From: Abyssibacter sp036156195 | GTDB taxonomy: Bacteria; Pseudomonadota; Gammaproteobacteria; Nevskiales; OUC007 | NCBI GenBank assembly: GCA_036156195.1 | Contig: JAYZUZ010000012.1 | Coordinates: forward strand, 1-64,000 | Length of the DNA stretch: 64,000 nt | Direction: 5' to 3' | Shown here: positions 50,999-59,748 of the stretch, one piece after another | How the letters are laid out: each line of letters starts with the position of its first letter | How positions within the stretch are numbered: position 1 is the first letter of the stretch | Position numbers and translations under genes: made by a program | The notes under the pieces: model-generated | Seen by the model: only the letters and a program-made list of their open reading frames with translations | Told to the model about the DNA's origin: nothing | The model's database searches: none

Positions 50999-51637
50999 AT
51001 GGCTGAATCCTTTCACCCGGACTGTGCCCGTTGCGATCGGCTGGTGGCCTTCCGGGAACAGTCCCGTATCGATCATCCCGGTTACTTCGGGCGCGCTGTC
51101 CCGAGCTTTGGACCGACGGGTGCACCGTTGCTCATCGTGGGACTGGCGCCGGGTATGCACGGAGCCAATGCAACGGGTCGCCCGTTCACCGGCGACTATG
51201 CGGGCATTCTGCTGTACCAGACACTGTACGACCTAGGATTGGCCAGCGCTCCGGTCTCGGAGCAGGCGGACGATGGGTTGATGCTCATCGGCTGTCGGAT
51301 CACCAATGCCGTGCGCTGTGTTCCCCCGCAAAACAAACCGGTGGGTGCCGAGATCAACAACTGTCGGCCTTATCTGATTGAGGAGCTGAAGGCGGTTCCG
51401 CAGGGGGGGGTTGTGCTGGCACTGGGCAAGATTGCGCACGATCAGGTGGTTCGGGCCCTGGGGCTGCGGGTGGCAGCGTACGCATTTGGGCATGAGGCCG
51501 TGCATGCATTGCCCAGTGGGCTGCAGCTCGTGGACTCGTATCATTGCAGCCGATACAACACGAATACACGGCGCTTAACGCCCGCGATGTTTGCGTCGGC
51601 GATGCGGCGTGCACGTGATCTGCGGCCGGCCGACTAG
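50999..51637 (+). CDS. Uracil-DNA glycosylase, family 5-like (UDGb)
   Basis: 212 residues from ATG 50999. The catalytic region GLAPGMHGANATGRPFTGDY is the family 5 form of the uracil-binding motif, and the second motif is HCSRYNTNTRRLT. Cysteines in CARC near the N-terminus and in VRCVPP...INNC give four ligands for the [4Fe-4S] cluster of families 4 and 5. It removes uracil and possibly hypoxanthine or xanthine from DNA. Inserted between uvrY and uvrC with 20 and 53-base gaps, it may share their transcript. Confidence 0.88.
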   Translation: MAESFHPDCARCDRLVAFREQSRIDHPGYFGRAVPSFGPTGAPLLIVGLAPGMHGANATGRPFTGDYAGILLYQTLYDLGLASAPVSEQADDGLMLIGCRITNAVRCVPPQNKPVGAEINNCRPYLIEELKAVPQGGVVLALGKIAHDQVVRALGLRVAAYAFGHEAVHALPSGLQLVDSYHCSRYNTNTRRLTPAMFASAMRRARDLRPAD

Positions 51638-51690
51638 GCAGGCGGGGTTCGTATACTGCGCGGCCAGACCCGGTCCGCGAATCCTCTGTC

Positions 51691-53508
51691 TTGAGTGAGT
51701 CCAACTTCAATCCGAAGCGCTTTGTCAGTGGCCTGACGAGCCGGCCAGGCGTTTATCAGATGCTTGGCGCCGATGGCGAGGTGTTGTACGTCGGCAAGGC
51801 CAAGAACCTCAAGAAGCGGGTCGCCAGCTATTTTCTGCGTGCTTCCGGGTCGACGCGTATTGAGTCGATGGTCGATCAAATCCAGGACATCGCCATCCAT
51901 GTCACGGATACCGAGAATCAGGCGTTGTTGCTGGAAAGCAGCCTGATCAAGCAGCACCGCCCGCGTTACAACATCGTCTTTCGCGATGACAAGAGTTATC
52001 CCTATCTGGTAATCACCGGGGGGCATGCGTATCCCCGGATCCGGTTTCATCGCGGTAGCCGCAAGAAGCCGCATCGCTATTTCGGACCGTATCCCAACGC
52101 GGGGTCAGTGCGGCGTACCCTGGATTCCTTGCAAAAGCTGTTTCAGCTGCGGCCGTGTTCAGACAGCTTTTTCGCCAATCGCTCACGGCCCTGTCTGCAG
52201 CACCAGATCAAGCGTTGCTCGGCGCCCTGTGTGCAGGCGATCTCCAAGGCGGATTACGCGGAGGATGTGGCCGATGCGGTGCGCCTGCTTGAGGGCAAGA
52301 GTGAAGTGCTGGTGCGCAAGCTTACGCAGCGTATGGAGGCTGCGTCCGAGGCCTTGGACTTCGAACGAGCCGCTCGTTATCGCGATCAGATTGCAGCATT
52401 GCGCACCATACAGGGTCCACGGGATGCGGCGGGTTCAGTCGAAGACGCCGATTTCGTCGTGCTGGAGCAGCGCGCAGGTTTGACGGCAGTTGGCGTGGGG
52501 ACGATTCGCAACAGCCAGCATCTCGGCTACCGAAGCTTTTTTCCGAAGGGTGGGGCGGATGCCGGGCGCGGCGAGGTGTTGTCGGCCTTTCTTGGGCAGT
52601 ACTACGCCGAGCGACCACCGCCGCGCGAGATTGTCGTGTCCGATCAGCCTGAGGATGAAGACTTGCTGCAGCAGGCGCTGGGTGTGGCCTGCGGGCGTCG
52701 TGTGCAAATCAAGCATCAGGTGCGTGGGACGCGGGCGCGCGTGTTGCGCACCGCGCAGGACAGCCTGCAGGAAGCGATCGCGGCCAGGCTGCTCCAGGGC
52801 GAGGCACTGGGCCGGCGCTACCAGGCGCTGGGTGAATTGCTCGGGCTGGAGGAGACACCCCATCGGCTGGAGTGTTTCGACATCAGTCATACGCGCGGCG
52901 AATCTCCCGTTGCTTCCTGCGTGGTCTTCGATGAAGACGGCCCGCTAAAGGCGGCGTATCGTCGATTCAACATGAAGGATGTGACCCCGGGAGACGATTA
53001 CGCAGCCATCCGACAGGCCGTACTGCGCCGGTTCCGGCGACTCAAGGCGGGTGAGGCACCCATTCCGGATGTGCTGCTCATCGATGGCGGCAAGGGTCAG
53101 CTGGCGCAGGCCATTGAAGCGGTGGAAGAGGCCGGGGTGACTGGTGTCACGATCATCAGCGTGGCCAAGGGTGCGGATCGGCGTGTCGGCCTAGAGCAGA
53201 TATTCCGTCCCGGCGAGGCGACCGCCATCCGCCCGGCATCGGACAACCCCGGTTTGCATCTGATCCAGCAAATTCGGGACGAGGCGCATCGCTTTGCCAT
53301 CGAAGGGCATCGCGGACAGCGCAACAAGGCACGCAAACAGTCCGTGTTGGAGGAGATCGAGGGGCTGGGACCCCGGCGGCGACAAGCGTTGCTGCGCAGC
53401 TTTGGTGGTTTACAACGGGTCGAACGGGCAGGGGTGGATGAGCTGGCGCGGGTGGAGGGAATATCCCGGACGCTGGCACAGCGCATTTACGATCGCTTTC
53501 ATTCCTGA
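51691..53508 (+). CDS. uvrC: UvrABC excinuclease subunit C
   Basis: Makes both incisions around DNA lesions in nucleotide excision repair. The 605 residues match the family. The N-terminal GIY-YIG nuclease (GVYQMLGADGEVLYVGKAKNL), the UVR domain (about 205-235), the RNase H-like endonuclease with VLLIDGGKGQ and a C-terminal tandem HhH (about 555-605) are present. The start is TTG 51691, unusual but the only codon that keeps the conserved N-terminus; no strong ribosome-binding site was seen. Confidence 0.96.
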   Translation: MSESNFNPKRFVSGLTSRPGVYQMLGADGEVLYVGKAKNLKKRVASYFLRASGSTRIESMVDQIQDIAIHVTDTENQALLLESSLIKQHRPRYNIVFRDDKSYPYLVITGGHAYPRIRFHRGSRKKPHRYFGPYPNAGSVRRTLDSLQKLFQLRPCSDSFFANRSRPCLQHQIKRCSAPCVQAISKADYAEDVADAVRLLEGKSEVLVRKLTQRMEAASEALDFERAARYRDQIAALRTIQGPRDAAGSVEDADFVVLEQRAGLTAVGVGTIRNSQHLGYRSFFPKGGADAGRGEVLSAFLGQYYAERPPPREIVVSDQPEDEDLLQQALGVACGRRVQIKHQVRGTRARVLRTAQDSLQEAIAARLLQGEALGRRYQALGELLGLEETPHRLECFDISHTRGESPVASCVVFDEDGPLKAAYRRFNMKDVTPGDDYAAIRQAVLRRFRRLKAGEAPIPDVLLIDGGKGQLAQAIEAVEEAGVTGVTIISVAKGADRRVGLEQIFRPGEATAIRPASDNPGLHLIQQIRDEAHRFAIEGHRGQRNKARKQSVLEEIEGLGPRRRQALLRSFGGLQRVERAGVDELARVEGISRTLAQRIYDRFHS

Positions 53509-53589
53509 GCCGCCTTAATCCCGTGTGGGCCGTGGGCAATCGAGCCGGTCATGCTTCCGATGCGGCCTGTGCACCCGCATAATGTGTGC

Positions 53590-54162
53590 GTGCCTTTGAA
53601 TCTACCCATGCTGCTCACCCTGATGCGGGTGCTGGCGATACCTTTCGTCGTTCTCGCATTCTTCTGGCCGACCCCCTGGGCGGGGCCGATCGCCGCCAGC
53701 TTGTTTCTGCTTGCGGCGATTACCGACTGGTTGGATGGGTGGTTAGCGCGTCGCTGGAATCAGACCTCGGCATTTGGTGCGTTCCTCGACCCGGTGGCGG
53801 ACAAACTCATCGTGGCGACCTCGCTGGTCATTCTGTTGAGCCAGGACGCCAGCATCATGCTGAGCATTTTGGTGGCGGTGATCATCGGGCGAGAGATTAC
53901 GGTCTCGGCACTGCGGGAGTGGATGGCCGAGATCGGCGCTCGGGCTTCGGTTGCGGTGTCCTGGGTCGGAAAAGTGAAGACGACCTTTCAGATGACCGCC
54001 ATCGTGCTGATGCTATGGGGCATTCCGCTGGGGCCGATCCCCGTTTACGACGTCGGCTATGGGCTGTTATTCATCGCGGCAGGACTCACGTTGTGGTCCA
54101 TGGCGATGTACTTGCGTGCCGCCTGGCCGGTGCTTTCCGAGCACTCGGATCAAAAGGCTTGA
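53590..54162 (+). CDS. pgsA: CDP-diacylglycerol-glycerol-3-phosphate 3-phosphatidyltransferase
   Basis: Inner-membrane enzyme making phosphatidylglycerophosphate. From GTG 53590 the product has 190 residues (LNLPMLLTLMRVLAIPFVV matches the normal N-terminus); the frame opens at 53551, with GTG 53584 also possible. The CDP-alcohol phosphotransferase motif is complete: DGWLAR...G...D...D in WLDGWLARRWNQTSAFG and AFLDPVADK. Several membrane helices follow. The stop overlaps the -35 element of the tRNA-Gly promoter. Confidence 0.93.
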   Translation: MPLNLPMLLTLMRVLAIPFVVLAFFWPTPWAGPIAASLFLLAAITDWLDGWLARRWNQTSAFGAFLDPVADKLIVATSLVILLSQDASIMLSILVAVIIGREITVSALREWMAEIGARASVAVSWVGKVKTTFQMTAIVLMLWGIPLGPIPVYDVGYGLLFIAAGLTLWSMAMYLRAAWPVLSEHSDQKA

Positions 54163-54186
54163 CACTGCCGTTCGTCGCCCTAGAAT
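54159..54186 (+). promoter_or_regulatory. Sigma-70 promoter of the tRNA-Gly gene
   Basis: TTGACA (54159-54164), a 16-base spacer and TAGAAT (54181-54186), followed by a GC-rich discriminator typical of stringently controlled tRNA genes. The -35 overlaps the pgsA stop codon. The mature tRNA begins 11 bases after the -10. Confidence 0.8.
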
Positions 54187-54197
54187 ACGCGCCTCTC

Positions 54198-54273
54198 GCG
54201 GGAATAGCTCAGTTGGTAGAGCGCAACCTTGCCAAGGTTGAGGTCGCCGGTTCGAACCCGGTTTCCCGCTCCA
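54198..54273 (+). tRNA. tRNA-Gly (GCC)
   Basis: 76 bases with encoded CCA. The acceptor stem GCGGGAA pairs with TTCCCGC, the discriminator is T, the anticodon stem-loop has CAACC/GGTTG arms around TTGCCAA, giving anticodon GCC at 54231-54233, and the T loop is TTCGAAC. Confidence 0.97.
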
Positions 54274-54316
54274 GATACCGCAGTTTGTGGGCAGTGCCGG
54301 CCACGGATTGCAAAGG

Positions 54317-54354
54317 TGCCTCGGCCGGCTCGCCGTCCGGGGCATTTGTTTTTT
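54317..54354 (+). terminator. Rho-independent terminator after tRNA-Gly
   Basis: Eight-base stem TGCCTCGG/CCGGGGCA (one T-G wobble) with a 12-base loop, then TTTGTTTTTT. It separates tRNA-Gly from tRNA-Cys, so the last two tRNAs need their own promoter. Confidence 0.75.
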
Positions 54355-54375
54355 CAGGCCGGCGATCAAGTCGGC

Positions 54376-54407
54376 TAAACTGGACATCTCGACGTTGTCG
54401 GTCGAGA
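54376..54407 (+). promoter_or_regulatory. Possible promoter and dyad upstream of tRNA-Cys
   Basis: TAAACT (54376-54381) could serve as a -10. It is followed by a perfect inverted repeat TCTCGAC-N7-GTCGAGA (54387-54407), which would form a leader hairpin in the precursor and end 11 bases before the tRNA. The -35 is weak. Confidence 0.4.
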
Positions 54408-54418
54408 CAACCACCAAA

Positions 54419-54492
54419 GGCTGGGTGGCAGAGTGGTGATGCAGCGGATTGCAAATCCGTGTACGTCGGTTCGATTCCGGCCCTAGCCTCCA
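54419..54492 (+). tRNA. tRNA-Cys (GCA)
   Basis: 74 bases with encoded CCA. The acceptor stem GGCTGGG pairs with CCTAGCC (one G-T wobble), the anticodon arm is GGATT-GCA-AATCC with anticodon GCA at 54451-54453, and the T loop is TTCGATT. A 17-base spacer follows before tRNA-Leu. Confidence 0.97.
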
Positions 54493-54509
54493 ATCTTGCA
54501 CGCGCATGC

Positions 54510-54596
54510 GCCCGGATGGCGGAACTGGTAGACGCAAGGGACTTAAAATCCCTCGAAGGTGACTTCGTGCCGGTTCGATTCCGGCTCCGGGCACCA
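54510..54596 (+). tRNA. tRNA-Leu (TAA)
   Basis: 87 bases with encoded CCA and the long variable arm of class II tRNAs. The acceptor stem GCCCGGA pairs with TCCGGGC, discriminator A; the anticodon loop CTTAAAA gives TAA. Gly-Cys-Leu after pgsA is the same order as glyW-cysT-leuZ of E. coli. Confidence 0.97.
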
Positions 54597-54645
54597 TTCC
54601 CACGGGGCGCAGCGATTGCACCCGGATTCATGCGTTCCCCGTCCT

Positions 54646-55254
54646 ATGCTCCAGCTTGACGACGTTGTACTGCGTCGCGGCCGGAAGACCCTGCTCGGTC
54701 CGCTAAGTGCCACCTGCTCCGCAGGTACGGTGACGCACCTGCGTGGGCCGAATGGCGTCGGTAAGACGACGCTGATCCATGCATTGGTCGGCTTGCGCGA
54801 GCCGGATGCGGGCCGGGTGTGCTGGCAGGGTGAAAACCTCTTCGATCAACCTGAATCTCTTCGGCAATCGCTGTGCTTTATTGCGCATGACGCCAGTGGC
54901 AGTGGGGCGCTGACCGCCGTGGAGTCGCTACGCTTTGTGCTGTCGCTGAATAACGAGCCCGCGGAGCTGGCCGCCGACGCATTGCGCCAGACGGGTTTAC
55001 GCGGTCGCAGCCTGACGCAGCCCGTGCGCACACTGTCGGCGGGTCAGCAGCGACGCGTAGCGCTCGCACGGCTTATGGTCACCCAGGCCAGTCTGTGGGT
55101 GCTGGATGAGCCGCTCAATGCGCTGGACGATGCCTCCCGCACCATGCTCTGCCAACGGTTTGCGGACCATGCGTCTTCGGGTGGCATCGTGGTCGTGACA
55201 TCACACCAACCCTTGCCGATCGACGCTCAGTGCATCGATCTAGAGTCCGCCTGA
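54646..55254 (+). CDS. ccmA: Heme exporter ATPase CcmA
   Basis: ABC ATPase of the CcmABCDE complex that releases holo-CcmE during cytochrome c maturation. ATG 54646 gives 202 residues (MLQLDDVVLRRGRKTLLG); the frame opens earlier but runs through tRNA-Leu. Walker A GPNGVGKTT, signature LSAGQQRRVALA and Walker B LWVLDEPLNALD are clear. It is the first gene of the ccm operon; its promoter must lie in or before the 49 bases after tRNA-Leu, so transcription may continue from the tRNA. Confidence 0.95.
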   Translation: MLQLDDVVLRRGRKTLLGPLSATCSAGTVTHLRGPNGVGKTTLIHALVGLREPDAGRVCWQGENLFDQPESLRQSLCFIAHDASGSGALTAVESLRFVLSLNNEPAELAADALRQTGLRGRSLTQPVRTLSAGQQRRVALARLMVTQASLWVLDEPLNALDDASRTMLCQRFADHASSGGIVVVTSHQPLPIDAQCIDLESA

Positions 55255-55258
55255 CACC

Positions 55259-55924
55259 GTGATGCTCTGGGTCGCCGTGTGGTCGCGGGAATGGCAACTG
55301 CTGTTTCGCCAGTTGCAGGATCTGCTGCAACCGCTGGTCTATTTCGCGATGGTTGTCATGATCGTGCCACTGGGCACGGACCCATCGGCCGAGGTGCTCG
55401 CACGCCTGGCGCCGGCCGTGGTCTGGATGGCGGTGGTGCTGGCCGTGGTGCTGTCGCTGGATCGGCTGTTCCGGGATGATGCACGTGATGGGACGCTGGC
55501 TGTTCTGCTGACCGCGCCAACGCCGCTGTGGTGGGTGCTACTGGCGAAATTGCTGGCGCACTGGTTGGGACTGGGGGTGCTGCTGTCGCTGGCTGCGCCA
55601 TTGGCGGGCGCAGCCTACGGGCTTACGGCGCCCGCAGTTGGCGTCTTGATGCTCAGTGTGTTGAGCGGTTCGTTGGGTCTGATGGCCCTGGGGATGGTCG
55701 CGGGTGCGCTGACAGTGGGTGTGCGCAACGGTGGCGTGCTGGTCGCCATCATCCTGCTCCCGTTGTATGTGCCGCTGCTGGTTTTTGGCGCTGGCGCAGT
55801 TGGCGCTGTGCAGTCCGGGTTTGAGGGCATGGGTCCGGTATACTTCGTGGCCGCCTTGTCGGTGCTGTACGCCACGTTGGCACCGCCCCTTGCAGCCGTC
55901 GCGCTGCGACTGAGTTACGACTAA
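55259..55924 (+). CDS. ccmB: Heme exporter membrane subunit CcmB
   Basis: Integral membrane partner of CcmA, 221 residues with six hydrophobic helices. The start is GTG 55259 or the directly following ATG 55262. The sequence has the family's short acidic linker after helix 2 (DRLFRDDARDGTL), the site of CcmA contact. It follows ccmA by four bases. Confidence 0.93.
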   Translation: MMLWVAVWSREWQLLFRQLQDLLQPLVYFAMVVMIVPLGTDPSAEVLARLAPAVVWMAVVLAVVLSLDRLFRDDARDGTLAVLLTAPTPLWWVLLAKLLAHWLGLGVLLSLAAPLAGAAYGLTAPAVGVLMLSVLSGSLGLMALGMVAGALTVGVRNGGVLVAIILLPLYVPLLVFGAGAVGAVQSGFEGMGPVYFVAALSVLYATLAPPLAAVALRLSYD

Positions 55925-55928
55925 TCGC

Positions 55929-56660
55929 ATGTGGACCTGGTTTCACCGTTTGGCCTCTCCGCCCACGTTCTACCGCTGGGGCCGGACGCTTCAGTGGATC
56001 TTTGGCGTGGCCGCAGTGTTGCTCATTACCGTGGGCACTTACGGGGGGCTGGTGCTTGCCCCGCCTGATTATCAGCAGGGCGATGCTTTTCGCATCATCT
56101 ACGTCCATGTCCCCAGTGCCTGGCTCTCCTTGTTCGTCTACACCAGCATGGCGGTGGCTGGCGGCGTTGCACTGATCTGGCGGATGAAGCTGGCCGAGCT
56201 TTACGTCATTGCCGCTGCCCCGCTAGGCGCGGCATTTACGGCGCTGGCGCTGGTGACGGGCATGCTCTGGGGAGAGCCCATGTGGGGGACCTACTGGGTT
56301 TGGGACGCACGCCTGACCAGCGAGTTGGTGTTGCTCTTCCTTTATCTCGGGGTGATTGCCCTTGCGGCGGCCTTTGAAGACCCGCGACGCGGCGCGCGTG
56401 CGGCGGCGGTGCTGGCGCTTATTGGTGTGGTCAATGTCCCGATCATTCATTACTCCGTGGAATGGTGGAACAGCCTGCACCAGGGAGCGACCGTGACGAA
56501 GTTCGATTCACCGTCGATTTCCGGTGACATGCTGTGGCCGCTCCTGGTCAACGCTTTGGGTTTCATGAGTTATTTCGCCAGCCTTCAGTGCGTGAGAATG
56601 CGCGCGCTCATTCTTTCGCGTGAGCGGGATGCACGCTGGATTCAGGGGGCTGTGGCGTGA
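55929..56660 (+). CDS. ccmC: Heme exporter protein CcmC
   Basis: Membrane protein that presents heme to CcmE at the periplasmic face. The 243 residues have six helices and the tryptophan-rich WWD-type segment WGTYWVWDARLTSEL. The His ligands flanking it lie in IYVHVPSAW and NVPIIHYSVEWW. The start is ATG 55929; the stop overlaps ccmD by four bases. Confidence 0.96.
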   Translation: MWTWFHRLASPPTFYRWGRTLQWIFGVAAVLLITVGTYGGLVLAPPDYQQGDAFRIIYVHVPSAWLSLFVYTSMAVAGGVALIWRMKLAELYVIAAAPLGAAFTALALVTGMLWGEPMWGTYWVWDARLTSELVLLFLYLGVIALAAAFEDPRRGARAAAVLALIGVVNVPIIHYSVEWWNSLHQGATVTKFDSPSISGDMLWPLLVNALGFMSYFASLQCVRMRALILSRERDARWIQGAVA

Positions 56661-56821
56661 ACGAATCCTTCTGGAGCATGGGCGGCTACGCGATCTACGT
56701 GTGGACTTCCTTCGGCCTGACCGGGCTGGTGTTGCTGGGCGGCGCATTGTTCAGTGCAGGTGAGTTGGCACGACAGCGCCGCGAGATTCGATTGGAACGA
56801 GAGATGGACGATGACGCGTAG
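56657..56821 (+). CDS. ccmD: Heme exporter protein CcmD
   Basis: 54-residue single-helix protein, start GTG 56657 in the ccmC stop. It begins MNESFWSMGGYAIYVW, the usual CcmD pattern of Trp and GGY before a helix at about 18-38, and ends in a charged tail (ELARQRREIRLERE). CcmD stabilises the CcmABC-CcmE complex. Its stop overlaps the ccmE start. Confidence 0.93.
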   Translation: MNESFWSMGGYAIYVWTSFGLTGLVLLGGALFSAGELARQRREIRLEREMDDDA

Positions 56822-57263
56822 ACAACGTCGCATGCTGGCGGTCGGGGCACTTGTGATCGGTGCGGGGACCGCCGTGGCGCTGGCGCTGGTCGCATTCCAG
56901 AGCAATCTGATCTATTTCTACAGCCCGTCTGAAGTGCTCGCCGGTGAACTGCCTCCGCAGGCACGTATCCGACTGGGGGGCATTGTTGAAACGGGCAGTG
57001 TCGAGCGCTCGACGACCGACACGACCGTGAGTTTCCGGCTGGCTGACTGTGAACAGACCGTCCCCGTGCGTTATTCGGGCATTCTTCCTGATCTATTTCG
57101 TGAGGGTCAGGGGATCGTTGCGATCGGCACGTACGACCCGGATAGCGGCTTTGCAGCCGAAGAAGTGCTGGCCAAGCATGATGAGAATTACATGCCCCCC
57201 GAGCTGGTGGACTCGCTCAAGGACAAGGCGGGCACCAGTTGCATGCCGGCGGTGAATTCATGA
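56811..57263 (+). CDS. ccmE: Heme chaperone CcmE
   Basis: Membrane-anchored heme carrier. ATG 56811, inside the end of ccmD, gives 150 residues (MTRRQRRMLAVGALV); the earlier frame is not conserved. One N-terminal helix is followed by an OB-fold domain. The heme-attachment His and Tyr are in LAKHDENYMPPE. The stop overlaps ccmF (ATGA). Confidence 0.95.
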   Translation: MTRRQRRMLAVGALVIGAGTAVALALVAFQSNLIYFYSPSEVLAGELPPQARIRLGGIVETGSVERSTTDTTVSFRLADCEQTVPVRYSGILPDLFREGQGIVAIGTYDPDSGFAAEEVLAKHDENYMPPELVDSLKDKAGTSCMPAVNS

Positions 57264-59212
57264 TTCCTGAACTGGGGCATTTCGCGCTGTGTCTGGCAGC
57301 AGGCCTGTCGCTGATGCAATGCGTGGCGCCTTTGGCTGGCGTCCTGTCGCGGCGGGAACGTTGGCAGGCCATGGCCTGGCCACTTTCGGTGGGGCAGGTG
57401 GTGTTCACTGTTGTCGCTTATCTGGCGCTGACTTGGTCGTTTGTCGAGATCGATTTTTCGGTGCGTTATGTGGCGACCAATGCGCATAGCGAACTGCCGC
57501 TGTTTTATCGAATTTCGGCGGTGTGGGGTGGGCATGAAGGCTCGTTGCTGCTGTGGGTGCTGATGCTCGGCGCCTGGACATTGCTCGTGGCTGGCCTGAA
57601 CAAGAGCCTGCCTCGCGATATCGGTGCCTCGGTGCTCGGCGTGATGGGCGGCATCTCCTTCGCGTTTCTGCTGTTTACCCTGCTGACATCCAACCCGTTT
57701 GAGCGTTTGTTCCCGGCCCCCGCCGAAGGACAGGATCTCAATCCCTTGCTGCAGGATCCGGGGCTGATCATCCATCCGCCCATGCTGTACATGGGCTATG
57801 TCGGCTTCTCCGTGGCGTTCGCGTTTGCGGTGGCCGCGTTGATCAGTGGCCGGTTGGACGCCGCCTGGGCACGGTGGACGCGTCCGTGGACCACGCTGGC
57901 GTGGAGTTTTCTCACGGTTGGCATTCTGCTCGGGTCCTGGTGGGCCTACAACGAACTGGGTTGGGGCGGCTGGTGGTTCTGGGATCCAGTCGAGAACGCC
58001 TCGTTCATGCCCTGGCTGGTCGGTACGGCATTAATCCATTCGCTTGCCGTGACGGAGAAACGCGGCTTGTTCAAGGCCTGGACCGTGTTGCTGGCGATCT
58101 CGGCGTTTGCGCTGTCTCTGCTGGGGACATTTCTCGTTCGTTCCGGCGTGCTGGTATCGGTGCACGCGTTTGCAACCGATCCGTCGCGCGGCGTGTTCGT
58201 GCTGATGATTTTTGCCTTTTTTGTAGGCGGCGCCCTGCTGTTGTTCGCGCTGCGGGCTGCGCGCTTTCAGGTGCGACAGCGGATGACGCTGTTCTCACGC
58301 GAAGGCCTGCTGTTGCTGAACAACGTGTTCTTGTCTGTTGCGGCGCTGGCTGTATTGCTCGGGACGCTGTACCCGTTGTTTGTCGATGCCATGGGCATGG
58401 GCAAGCTCTCGGTGGGTCCGCCGTACTTTGATGCGGTGTTTGCCCCGCTGACCCTCCCGTTGGTCGTGCTTGTGGCCTTCGCCATGCCGGTGATGTGGAA
58501 ACGGGGTCAGTGGTCCCGGGTTCGGCAACAACTGTGGCTGCCCCTGCTGGCCGCGCTCGCCGTGACGGGTATCGTGGCCTTGCTGGGCGTTCGGGGCCTG
58601 GGCGTCTCCGCAGCCATACTCATGGCCCTGTGGTGCATCGCCGGTGCACTGGCCGAGCCTGTGCGCGTTCTGCGGCGCCGCAGCCGGGTGAGATTGTCGC
58701 GTTCCCAATGGGGCATGACTGTCGCGCACTGTGGCCTGGGGGTGTTTGTTCTCGGCGTCGCGCTGGTCAATCACGGATCGATTGAGCGTGATGTGCGACT
58801 GGCGCCGGGTGAGACGGCTGAGTTTTCCGGCTATGTCTTCCAGTTTGGTGGCGTGTCGCGCGAAGAAGGTCCGAACTATCACGCCGATGTCGGCCTGGTC
58901 GACATCATGCGCGACGGGCGTCTGATCGCGACCCTGGAGCCGGAGAAACGCTACTACCGCACGGGTGGTAATCCGATGACTGAAGCGGCCATCGACATTG
59001 CGCCACTGCGAGACCTGTACGTGTCGCTGGGCGAGCCGGTGCAGGGCGGAGCGTGGATTCTGCGCCTCTACGTCAAACCCCTGATTCGCTGGATTTGGCT
59101 GGGTGCGTTGATGATGGCGCTGGGCGGTGCGCTGGCGGCAACTGACCGTCGCTACCGGCTCAAGTCTCGCGCTCCGGCATCCGTACCGTCAGCCCAGACG
59201 GCCCAGGCATGA
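57260..59212 (+). CDS. ccmF: Cytochrome c heme lyase subunit CcmF
   Basis: Large membrane protein that, with CcmH, attaches heme to apocytochrome c. ATG 57260 gives 650 residues (MIPELGHFALCLAAGLSLMQ) with about 14-15 helices. The WWD heme-handling segment GWGGWWFWDPVENASFMPWL is complete, and the periplasmic His and loop regions are in the normal places. It overlaps both neighbours. Confidence 0.96.
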   Translation: MIPELGHFALCLAAGLSLMQCVAPLAGVLSRRERWQAMAWPLSVGQVVFTVVAYLALTWSFVEIDFSVRYVATNAHSELPLFYRISAVWGGHEGSLLLWVLMLGAWTLLVAGLNKSLPRDIGASVLGVMGGISFAFLLFTLLTSNPFERLFPAPAEGQDLNPLLQDPGLIIHPPMLYMGYVGFSVAFAFAVAALISGRLDAAWARWTRPWTTLAWSFLTVGILLGSWWAYNELGWGGWWFWDPVENASFMPWLVGTALIHSLAVTEKRGLFKAWTVLLAISAFALSLLGTFLVRSGVLVSVHAFATDPSRGVFVLMIFAFFVGGALLLFALRAARFQVRQRMTLFSREGLLLLNNVFLSVAALAVLLGTLYPLFVDAMGMGKLSVGPPYFDAVFAPLTLPLVVLVAFAMPVMWKRGQWSRVRQQLWLPLLAALAVTGIVALLGVRGLGVSAAILMALWCIAGALAEPVRVLRRRSRVRLSRSQWGMTVAHCGLGVFVLGVALVNHGSIERDVRLAPGETAEFSGYVFQFGGVSREEGPNYHADVGLVDIMRDGRLIATLEPEKRYYRTGGNPMTEAAIDIAPLRDLYVSLGEPVQGGAWILRLYVKPLIRWIWLGALMMALGGALAATDRRYRLKSRAPASVPSAQTAQA

Positions 59213-59748
59213 GCCGATGGTTGCTGCTGGCACCGGTCTTCGTGGTCGGTTTGCTGATAGTGGTGTTCGCGGTGGGACTGCGGTTGGATCCCAGCCGAGT
59301 GCCTTCACCACTGATCGACCAGCCCGCACCCGCCTTTTCCCTGCCGAGTTTGCGTTCGGCGGACCAGTTGGTCACCAGCGACCAGCTGCGTGGACAGGTC
59401 ACCATTGTGAATGTGTTCGCCAGCTGGTGTGTCCCGTGTCGGCTGGAACATCCCCTGTGGATGGAGTGGGCTGAATCGTCTGACGTGCCGGTGATTGGCT
59501 TGAACTACAAGGATGCACCGCGTGATGCCTTGTCCTGGTTGGCTCGGCATGGCGACCCCTATACCGCTATAGCCAGTGACCGCACGGGTGACGTGGGGAT
59601 TGACTGGGGCGTATACGGCGTGCCCGAAACTTTTGTCATCGACGCAACCGGTCGGATACGTCACAAGCATATTGGCCCGCTGGACCCCACAAGCATGGCG
59701 CGCGAGTTCCGGCCGATCGTGGAACAGTTGCAGCAGGAGCCAGGGTGA
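59209..59748 (+). CDS. ccmG: Thiol-disulfide oxidoreductase CcmG/DsbE
   Basis: Periplasmic, membrane-anchored thioredoxin-like protein that reduces the heme-binding thiols of apocytochrome c. The 179 residues have an N-terminal anchor helix and the active-site motif ASWCVPCRLEHP. The acidic-pocket region and the cis-Pro loop (YGVPETF) match DsbE. The start overlaps ccmF by four bases. Confidence 0.95.
   Translation: MSRWLLLAPVFVVGLLIVVFAVGLRLDPSRVPSPLIDQPAPAFSLPSLRSADQLVTSDQLRGQVTIVNVFASWCVPCRLEHPLWMEWAESSDVPVIGLNYKDAPRDALSWLARHGDPYTAIASDRTGDVGIDWGVYGVPETFVIDATGRIRHKHIGPLDPTSMAREFRPIVEQLQQEPG

Noticed and set aside
54559..54645. Upstream extension of ccmA through tRNA-Leu
   Set aside because: Overlaps the 3' part of the tRNA; conserved ccmA sequence starts at the ATG at 54646.
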